Assembly: GCF_017809215.1 (NCBI RefSeq)
Contig: NZ_CP065424.1
Location: forward strand, 1,706,001-1,770,000
DNA length: 64,000 nt
Direction of reading: 5' to 3'
Origin: Heyndrickxia oleronia
GTDB taxonomy: Bacteria; Bacillota; Bacilli; Bacillales; Bacillaceae_C
Shown: positions 58,374 through 64,000 of the stretch, piece by piece
How positions within the stretch are numbered: position 1 is the first letter of the stretch
Layout: every line of letters starts with the position of its first letter
The notes under the pieces: model-generated
What the model saw: only the letters and a program-made list of their open reading frames with translations
The model's database searches: none
Told to the model about the DNA's origin: nothing
Made by a program: the position numbers and the translations under genes

Positions 58374-58694
58374 TTGAGGGAGGCTAAACATATTTATGAT
58401 CAATATTTTGGGGTATTAGAGCCAGCTTTAAAAAGTAAGGCAGAGGAATTTGAACTTATAGGATACGGTAAAATCGAAACTCGGGATTTATGGAACTTTT
58501 TAAAGAAAAAAATTTGGAAGAGGCGAACAGAAGATATTCATATGCATGAATTAGTATCAGATGTTTTAGCAATTAAAATAGGAGATTTTATGAACTTTAC
58601 CACTGTAGAAACCTATCGCACTACTAGTTGGAATGTAGAATTAAATGAGGAAGAGCTACAAGCATTATTACATACAAAAGCCGATAATTTGTAA
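58374..58694 (+). CDS. comN: ComN, post-transcriptional regulator
   Basis: 106 residues, helical (FGVLEPALKSKAEEFELIGYGK, LWNFLKKKIWKR, LVSDVLAIKIGDFMNFTT). It matches the post-transcriptional regulator family; B. subtilis ComN promotes comE mRNA expression and localises to division sites and poles with DivIVA. TTG 58374 is the start, after GGAGCGAAGGGG. Located between spoVB and secDF, as in B. subtilis (yrzD). Confidence 0.88.
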   Translation: MREAKHIYDQYFGVLEPALKSKAEEFELIGYGKIETRDLWNFLKKKIWKRRTEDIHMHELVSDVLAIKIGDFMNFTTVETYRTTSWNVELNEEELQALLHTKADNL

Positions 58695-58828
58695 CTTTTC
58701 TTTTTTTCTTTAAAGCTGTAAAAAATAGGCTTCGAATTATTTTCCTACATCCATACTTCGTAAATTTTAATCGATTATTACATGATTTAATATGGTATAA
58801 GTTTATAAAAAAGTGCTTAAAAGAAAAA

Positions 58829-58857
58829 TTGACACATTTTTTTTTCTACTTCATAAT
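58829..58857 (+). promoter_or_regulatory. SigA-type promoter for secDF
   Basis: TTGACA, 17 T-rich bases, CATAAT, with the secDF ATG 132 bases beyond. The remainder of 58695-58988 is AT-rich with no other feature seen. Confidence 0.65.
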
Positions 58858-58988
58858 GTTATTATCGTTTTTATTTTATATAGTTCCAGTTAGTGTCTTA
58901 AAGTTTCAATGTATTTTGATATTAAAGATGTTTGGTGAAAGCAATTGGTTTACACGCTTTTCTTAATTTGCTAGGAGGATTTTACATA

Positions 58989-61250
58989 ATGGTAAAAAGA
59001 AGTCGTATTATAGCCTTTTTCTTAATTATTCTGCTATTTGCAGGATTAATGGGTGGGACAACCAATAGTATTTTGAAACATATTAATCTCGGCCTTGATT
59101 TACAAGGTGGTTTTGAAGTTCTTTATAAGGTTGAACCTGCGAAAAAGGGACAAAAAATTACAAAAGATGTAATGACGAATACCGTTGAAGCGTTAGATCG
59201 ACGGGTAAATGCACTTGGAGTTAATGAACCTACTATCACTATCGAAGGAAAAGATAAAATTCGTGTTCAACTTGCGGGTGTCAAAGATCAAAAAGAAGCG
59301 AGAGATATATTAGCTACTACTGCGAATATTTCATTTCGCGATGTGAATGACAATAAATTAATGGATGGAACCGATTTAGTTGAAGGCAAAGCTAAACAAT
59401 CCTATACGCAAAATGGACAGCCAAATGTCGTTTTGCAAGTAAAAGATCGTAAAAAGTTTCACGATGTAACACAAAAAATTGTAAATATGGAACCAAATAA
59501 TCAATTAATTATTTGGCTCGATTTTGAAGAAGGAAAGGATTCCTATAAGGAAGAATTGAAAAAGAAGGATCCTAAATTCCTTTCAAATCCAAATGTGAGA
59601 GAAGTATTTAATACGGACACAGTTACTATCGAAGGGAACTTCACCATCCAAGAAGCACAAAATTTAGCATCATTACTAAAGGCTGGAGCACTTCCGGTAA
59701 AGTTAAAAGAAACTTACTCGACTTCAGTAGGAGCTAAATTCGGAGAGCATGCTTTAAATAAAACGATTGAAGCAGGGATCATTGGTGTTGCAGTAGTATT
59801 TTTATTTATGCTGTTCTATTATCGTTTACCAGGTCTTGTTGCCGTAGTAACCCTTTCTATCTATATTTATTTAACGCTATTGGTATTTGATTTGATCAAT
59901 GGAGTTCTAACTTTGCCGGGTATTGCGGCATTAGTCCTCGGGGTAGGTATGGCAGTAGATGCCAATATTATCACGTACGAACGGATTAAAGAGGAATTAA
60001 GAGTAGGTCGAACGGTTAAAGCTGCATTTGCAGCTGGTAATAAGCAATCCTTTATGACGATATTTGATGCCAACATTACAACGATTTTGGCAGCTGTTGT
60101 ATTGTTTGTTTATGGTTCAAGCTCTGTCAAGGGGTTTGCTACTTTACTAATTATTAGTATATTACTTAGCTTCATTACAGCCGTTTATGGTTCTAGACTT
60201 TTCTTAGGGCTTTGGGTGAATAGTAATCTTCTAAAGAATAAACCAGGCTTTTTTGGAGTAAAACAAAAGGATATGCACGACATTTCTGAAAATATGGATG
60301 CCCATAAGCTTCCTACAAAATTTGATCGCTTTGATTTTGTTAAGCATCATAATAAATTTTTCATGTTTTCGATCATTCTAACAATTGTTGGAATAATTGT
60401 TCTATCCGTATTTAAATTAAATTTAAGTATTGACTATACAAAAGGGACAAGGGTTGAAGTGTTGGCAAAACATTCATTAACTGCGTCTCAGCTACAGAAG
60501 GATGTTGATAAATTAAATTTATCGACTGAGGATATTGTTCTATCAGGGAATAAAAACGAGATCGGGGTTATGCGTTTTAAGGATGCCTTTAATAAAGCTG
60601 AAGTAGCGCATATTACGGATTACTTTACAAAGAAATATGGTCCAACAAATGTGAGCACCGTCTCTCCAACTGTAGGGAAGGAATTGGCGAAAAATGCCTT
60701 TAAATCGGTAATCATAGCTTCCATTGGAATAATTATTTACGTCGCGTTCCGTTTTGAATGGCGTATGGGAGTAGCGGCAGTTGTGGCACTTCTACATGAT
60801 GCCTTTCTAATGGTTACCTTCTTTAGTATTACAAGGCTAGAAGTGGATCTTACCTTTATTGCGGCGATCTTGACGATTATAGGTTATTCAATTAATGATA
60901 CGATTGTTACCTTTGACAGAATCCGTGACCATATGAAATTTAAAGGGCGTTTGAAAACAGCTGAAGATATTGCAGAAATTGTAAACGTAGGTTTGCGTCA
61001 AACGTTAACACGTTCAATTAATACTGTATTAACTGTAGTCATAACAGCTGCTGCATTGTTTATTTTCGGAAGCGAATCAATTCAAAACTTCTCAATTGCT
61101 TTACTTGTTGGTTTAATTATGGGTTGTTATTCTTCCATTTTCATTGCTGCACAACTATGGTATGTCTTAAAGAAACGTGAATTAAAGAAAAAAGGACCTA
61201 TTAAAACAGTTAAAGAAAAACGTAAATGGTCTGATGAACCACAGGTGTAA
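58989..61250 (+). CDS. secDF: SecDF, fused Sec translocase accessory protein
   Basis: 753 residues, a natural fusion of SecD and SecF with 12 membrane helices. SecD signature LGLDLQGGFEVLYKVEP near 31, first periplasmic domain, GVGMAVDANIITYERIKEE near 318 (helix 4 with the proton-path Asp), then SecF with SIDYTKGTRVEV and TIIGYSINDTIVTFDRIRD near 632. It uses the proton gradient to help release exported proteins. ATG 58989 (MVKRSRIIAFF) follows TAGGAGG; the open frame reaches 58932. Confidence 0.97.
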   Translation: MVKRSRIIAFFLIILLFAGLMGGTTNSILKHINLGLDLQGGFEVLYKVEPAKKGQKITKDVMTNTVEALDRRVNALGVNEPTITIEGKDKIRVQLAGVKDQKEARDILATTANISFRDVNDNKLMDGTDLVEGKAKQSYTQNGQPNVVLQVKDRKKFHDVTQKIVNMEPNNQLIIWLDFEEGKDSYKEELKKKDPKFLSNPNVREVFNTDTVTIEGNFTIQEAQNLASLLKAGALPVKLKETYSTSVGAKFGEHALNKTIEAGIIGVAVVFLFMLFYYRLPGLVAVVTLSIYIYLTLLVFDLINGVLTLPGIAALVLGVGMAVDANIITYERIKEELRVGRTVKAAFAAGNKQSFMTIFDANITTILAAVVLFVYGSSSVKGFATLLIISILLSFITAVYGSRLFLGLWVNSNLLKNKPGFFGVKQKDMHDISENMDAHKLPTKFDRFDFVKHHNKFFMFSIILTIVGIIVLSVFKLNLSIDYTKGTRVEVLAKHSLTASQLQKDVDKLNLSTEDIVLSGNKNEIGVMRFKDAFNKAEVAHITDYFTKKYGPTNVSTVSPTVGKELAKNAFKSVIIASIGIIIYVAFRFEWRMGVAAVVALLHDAFLMVTFFSITRLEVDLTFIAAILTIIGYSINDTIVTFDRIRDHMKFKGRLKTAEDIAEIVNVGLRQTLTRSINTVLTVVITAAALFIFGSESIQNFSIALLVGLIMGCYSSIFIAAQLWYVLKKRELKKKGPIKTVKEKRKWSDEPQV

Positions 61251-61263
61251 TTAAATAAAAATC

Positions 61264-61299
61264 AAAGCTATCTGATTAAATGTCAGATAGCTTTTTTAT
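61264..61299 (+). terminator. Terminator after secDF
   Basis: AAAGCTATCTGA-7 bases-TCAGATAGCTTT and a T-run, 14 bases after secDF. Confidence 0.9.
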
Positions 61300-61308
61300 T
61301 TTTTATAA

Positions 61309-61469
61309 GGCTCTTTTCTCAAACATTGTTGCAATTCAAGTAAAGTTATAATTTTAAACCGATGATCACTACATTTTTTATTTTACTGAGAAAAGTGCTG
61401 CAATCTACATAAGACCCGTTAGTGGTGCTTATGCAAAATCAACAAATAATACGAAAACAGCCTTTTTAT
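61309..61469. repeat. Dispersed intergenic repeat, copy B
   Basis: Starts GGCTCTTTTCTCAAACATT and ends AAAACAGCCTTTTTAT, as does copy A at 14279-14394, with CTGAGAAAAG in the middle. Roughly 80% identical over the first 43 bases by eye; the middle differs in length. No coding potential. Between 61300 and 61586 nothing else but the operon promoter is seen. Confidence 0.55.
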
Positions 61470-61498
61470 AATTGTCGAAAAATTGATAAGAAAAATAA

Positions 61499-61528
61499 TT
61501 GACTATTTAATTTGATAATTATTATAAT
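61499..61528 (+). promoter_or_regulatory. Promoter of the SDR-QueA2-VOC operon
   Basis: TTGACT, 18 bases, TATAAT, about 60 bases before the SDR start. It indicates that the three-gene cluster is transcribed independently of secDF. Confidence 0.6.
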
Positions 61529-61586
61529 AAATATACTTATTATATAAAAATGTATAAAAAGTATAAAAATGATTGGGGGAAACGTA

Positions 61587-62303
61587 ATGAATAAAGTAGT
61601 CATGATTACAGGCGCATCAAAAGGTTTGGGTAAAGCGTTAACTTATTATTTTGCAAATGAGGGTTGTGATTTAGCAATTTGTGCACGAGGTGAAGAGCAT
61701 TTGTTGCAGGTTAAAAATGATATAGAAGCAATGGGTAACAACATTTTAGCTGTAGTGGCAGATGCATCCATTCCAAAAGATGTTGAACGATTTGTGGCAA
61801 TGACTGAAGCTCATTTTGGAAAAATTGATGTACTCATTAATAATGCATCCATACTTGGTCCTAGTCCGATGCCATTTTTAATCGATTATCCAGAGGAAGA
61901 TTTTATGGAGGTTATGCGTGTGAATTCGATCGGTCCATTTATTGTTTCAAGACGGGTATTACCAGGGATGTTATTGCGTAATCAAGGAAGTATTATTAAT
62001 GTCACGTCTGAGGCAGGAAATACAGGATTTGCTGGATGGGGAGCATATGGTGTTTCAAAGTTTGCTTTAGAAGGATTAACGGAAACATGGGCCGATGAAT
62101 TAAGTGAAACGAATATAAGGATAAACATGGTGGATCCTGGTGAAATGGATACGGAAATGCATAAACTTGCCGTACCCGACTGTGATTATGAACTTGCTGA
62201 TCCTAATCAACTCGTAGATGTATTTGGCTATTTAGCATCTGACCAATCGATAGGCGTAACTGGAAAACGAATAAATGCACAGAATTTTTTTAGGGAAGGA
62301 TGA
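61587..62303 (+). CDS. Short-chain dehydrogenase/reductase (SDR) family oxidoreductase
   Basis: 238 residues, classical SDR. MITGASKGLGKAL near residue 6 is the cofactor loop, VLINNASILG the NNAG-type motif, the catalytic Ser is in IINVTSEAGNTG near 136 and Tyr/Lys in YGVSKFALEG near 151. Classical fold, substrate unknown. Arg in ICARGEEHLLQ after the second strand would favour NADP(H). ATG 61587 follows GGGGGAA; the frame runs open to 61569. The next gene begins 7 bases after the stop. Confidence 0.9.
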   Translation: MNKVVMITGASKGLGKALTYYFANEGCDLAICARGEEHLLQVKNDIEAMGNNILAVVADASIPKDVERFVAMTEAHFGKIDVLINNASILGPSPMPFLIDYPEEDFMEVMRVNSIGPFIVSRRVLPGMLLRNQGSIINVTSEAGNTGFAGWGAYGVSKFALEGLTETWADELSETNIRINMVDPGEMDTEMHKLAVPDCDYELADPNQLVDVFGYLASDQSIGVTGKRINAQNFFREG

Positions 62304-62310
62304 ACAGCAT

Positions 62311-63339
62311 ATGGTAACCAATGTATTGAATTTCCATTTACCTGATGAATTAAATGCAATTGCTCCTCCTGAGCGGAGAGGAGTAAGAAGAGATCATGTG
62401 AAAATGATGGTGCTTAATAAGAAGAATGGAAAAATAGATCATAGTTTGTTTTTTCGTTTAGACCAATATTTAAATAAAGATGATCTAATTATATTAAACT
62501 CAAGTCGAACAGTACCAGCAGATCTTCAAGGGATATGTGAACGGACTCAAAAGCAAGTTGGAATTCGCCTTGCTCATCAAAAAAATCCTTCATTATGGGA
62601 AGCACTTATAATTGGTGATCACTTGAAAAAGGGGGAAAAAGTAAAGTTCAATTCGAAATTAGAGGCAACAGTCACCCATTCGGATCCTAATCAACCATTT
62701 TCAATCCTTCAGTTTAATATGTGCTGTTCTGATTTATACAACCAAATTTATCAAATCGGTGAACCAGTAAGATATGAATATACAAAAGAAGCATGGTCAT
62801 TAGACTATTATCAAACCGTTTTTGCAACAACGCCAGGTTCTGTTGAAATGCCTTCAGCTGGTAGAGCGTTTAGTTGGGAGCTTCTTTTTCGTCTTCAGAA
62901 AAAAGGTGTGAAAATAGCCTATCTTCAACTTCATACTGGTTTAAGTTATTTGTTAGATGATCGATGGCATTTAGGTCCTCTTGATAATTTTGAAAAGTAC
63001 GTAATCAATGAGGCGACTGTAGAAGCTATTAAAAAGACAAAAAAAAATAATGGTAGAGTTATTGCAGTTGGTACGACGGTTGTCCGGGCTCTAGAATCTG
63101 CTGTTGATAAATATGGGGAAATCACAGAAAAGGATGGTTGGACCAATTTGTATATTGCCGCTGATACAAAGCTTCAAGTAGCTGATGGACTAATTACAGG
63201 TTTCCATGAACCAGAAGCCAGTCATTTGGATTTGTTAACTGCATTTGTCAATCCTAAGCATTTATATCATGCTTATCAAGAGGCACTGAGCCATAAATAT
63301 TTATGGCATGAATTTGGAGATATGAATCTTATTATTTAA
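62311..63339 (+). CDS. Divergent QueA paralogue (SAM:tRNA ribosyltransferase-isomerase-like)
   Basis: 342 residues, clearly homologous end to end to QueA (same length, collinear motifs), but many signature segments differ from the real QueA at 52870: [11 protein letters not shown] is [23 protein letters not shown] is [22 protein letters not shown] is [22 protein letters not shown] is TGFHEPEASHLD. VGTT and TRALE-like (VVRALE) are kept. The N-terminus has an extra basic PPERRGVRRDH. It is likely SAM-related but with another acceptor; queuosine synthesis is covered by queA. ATG 62311 follows GGGAAGGA. It lies in an operon with SDR and VOC genes. Confidence 0.85.
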   Translation: MVTNVLNFHLPDELNAIAPPERRGVRRDHVKMMVLNKKNGKIDHSLFFRLDQYLNKDDLIILNSSRTVPADLQGICERTQKQVGIRLAHQKNPSLWEALIIGDHLKKGEKVKFNSKLEATVTHSDPNQPFSILQFNMCCSDLYNQIYQIGEPVRYEYTKEAWSLDYYQTVFATTPGSVEMPSAGRAFSWELLFRLQKKGVKIAYLQLHTGLSYLLDDRWHLGPLDNFEKYVINEATVEAIKKTKKNNGRVIAVGTTVVRALESAVDKYGEITEKDGWTNLYIAADTKLQVADGLITGFHEPEASHLDLLTAFVNPKHLYHAYQEALSHKYLWHEFGDMNLII

Positions 63340-63361
63340 TTATAAAAGAAGGTGGTCGTTT

Positions 63362-63721
63362 TTGAAGGTTCATCACTTTGGAATAGAAGTTTCAAATTTG
63401 GAAGAATCCATCTCTTTTTATATAAATATACTTAATTTAGAAGTGTGCAGTAAATTCCAATTCATGGATGAAGAGATTGTTTTTCTTTCAGGAAATGGTT
63501 TATTGATCGAATTAATCAAACGAAACCTTCCGACGATGAAGCTAACTTCTACTCATTTGGCATTAGAAATCGAGAATTTAGAAGAAATGATTAGTCATTT
63601 TAAAAGCAAAGGTTTGGTTCCAGTTGAGGGTCCTTATCAATTATCTAATGGGTGGAAAACTGTGTTTTATGAAGGCATTGATGGAGAGATATTGGAATTC
63701 TTAGAAACAAAGTATGATTAA
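63362..63721 (+). CDS. VOC-superfamily (glyoxalase/dioxygenase-like) protein
   Basis: 119 residues with two beta-alpha-beta-beta-beta modules. Metal-ligand candidates are His5 (VHHFGIEV), Glu in LIELIK near 50, His in STHLALEI near 65 and Glu in EILEFLE near 113, the normal VOC pattern. Family members include lactoylglutathione lyases, epimerases and resistance proteins; which this is cannot be told. TTG 63362 follows AAGGTGGT. It lies 22 bases after the QueA paralogue, so is probably co-transcribed. Confidence 0.85.
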   Translation: MKVHHFGIEVSNLEESISFYINILNLEVCSKFQFMDEEIVFLSGNGLLIELIKRNLPTMKLTSTHLALEIENLEEMISHFKSKGLVPVEGPYQLSNGWKTVFYEGIDGEILEFLETKYD

Positions 63722-63768
63722 GTCATTGATTTGTTAATCTTTAACTATTTTTCTCCCCTTTCATATAG

Positions 63769-63797
63769 ATGACATCTAGAAATCGTCATTGTATAAT
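63769..63797 (+). promoter_or_regulatory. SigA-type promoter for recJ
   Basis: ATGACA, 17 bases, TATAAT, 24 bases before the recJ ATG. It separates recJ from the SDR operon. Confidence 0.65.
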
Positions 63798-63820
63798 ATA
63801 TAGGTTGGAGGGGTGGAAAT

Positions 63821-64000
63821 ATGTTAAAGTCAAAAACACGATGGGTCGTGCGAGATACAGATCAAAATGCTGTGAAACAACTCGTAAATCATTTAAACAT
63901 AACTCCACTCGTAGCTACTCTATTAGTGAATCGTGGAATTGAAAAAATTGAAGATGCTAAATCCTTTTTATATGGTGAAAGTGAATCCTTTCATGACCCA
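63821..64000 (+). CDS. recJ: RecJ, single-strand DNA exonuclease, 3'-truncated by window edge
   Basis: The first 60 codons of an open frame that runs off the window. MLKSKTRWVVRDTDQNAV and ITPLVATLLVNRGIEKIED match the N-terminus of RecJ, a 5'-3' single-strand exonuclease of recombination and repair; the DHH catalytic motifs would come later. ATG 63821 follows GGAGGGG. The position after secDF agrees with B. subtilis. Confidence 0.9.
   Translation, partial: MLKSKTRWVVRDTDQNAVKQLVNHLNITPLVATLLVNRGIEKIEDAKSFLYGESESFHDP

Overview
The window is a stretch of low-GC Firmicute chromosome from an endospore-forming member of the Bacillaceae (Bacillus sensu lato). Gene order closely follows the B. subtilis gerM-rph-tig-clpX-lonBA-hem-spoVID-valS-folC-comC-spoIIB-maf-radC-mreBCD-minCD-spoIVF-rplU-rpmA-spo0B-obg-pheBA-safA-bofC-ruvAB-queA-tgt-yajC-spoVB-secDF-recJ region. 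Sporulation genes (gerM, spoVID, ysxE, spoIIB, spoIVFA/FB, spo0B, safA, coxA-like, bofC, spoVB), competence genes (comC, comN), a T-box leader, an L21 leader and many TTG starts all fit. I cannot name the species. Almost everything reads on the + strand; the minus-strand genes are ysxD-like, a 63-residue membrane protein, niaR, a hidden TIGR04086-type gene and spoVB.

Layout. 1-2.7 kb: end of gerM, then rph, an ITPase and a phosphodiesterase. 2.7-3.4 kb: a promoter, three tandem 139-bp units that each begin with the first 26 nt of tRNA-Arg, then the intact tRNA-Arg(TCT) and a terminator. 3.4-14.2 kb: TPR protein, then protein quality control (tig, clpX, lonB, lonA) and the GTPase ysxC. An IS150-type insertion sequence sits exactly in the loop of the clpX terminator. 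14.4-21.5 kb: the hemAXCDBL route from glutamyl-tRNA to uroporphyrinogen III. 21.6-24 kb: spoVID-ysxE. 24.3-34 kb: T-box-valS, folC, a GGDEF protein, comC, spoIIB, maf, radC. 34.3-40.1 kb: mreBCD, minCD and spoIVFA/FB. 40.2-46.4 kb: rng, rplU-prp-rpmA, spo0B-obg, pheB-pheA. 46.4-51.1 kb: niaR, safA with an overlapping CotS-type kinase-like gene, a YhcN/YlaJ lipoprotein, bofC. 51.1-58.7 kb: ruvAB-queA-tgt-yajC, DUF421, spoVB, comN. 59-61.3 kb: secDF. 61.5-63.7 kb: a small operon of an SDR oxidoreductase, a divergent second QueA-like protein and a VOC protein. The window ends inside recJ.

Most of the window is conserved core. The parts that are not routine are: (i) the tRNA-Arg half-gene array, which has its own promoter and a potential fold; (ii) the SDR-QueA2-VOC operon, whose QueA paralogue has changed most QueA signature segments; (iii) the IS in the terminator loop, with three identical A6-to-A5 losses in its transposase; (iv) two LysM coat protein plus kinase-like gene pairs, one looking like a pseudokinase and one with kinase motifs kept; (v) a membrane-protein gene without a usable start codon. 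Promoters, terminators and pairings were found by eye and need folding and expression checks.
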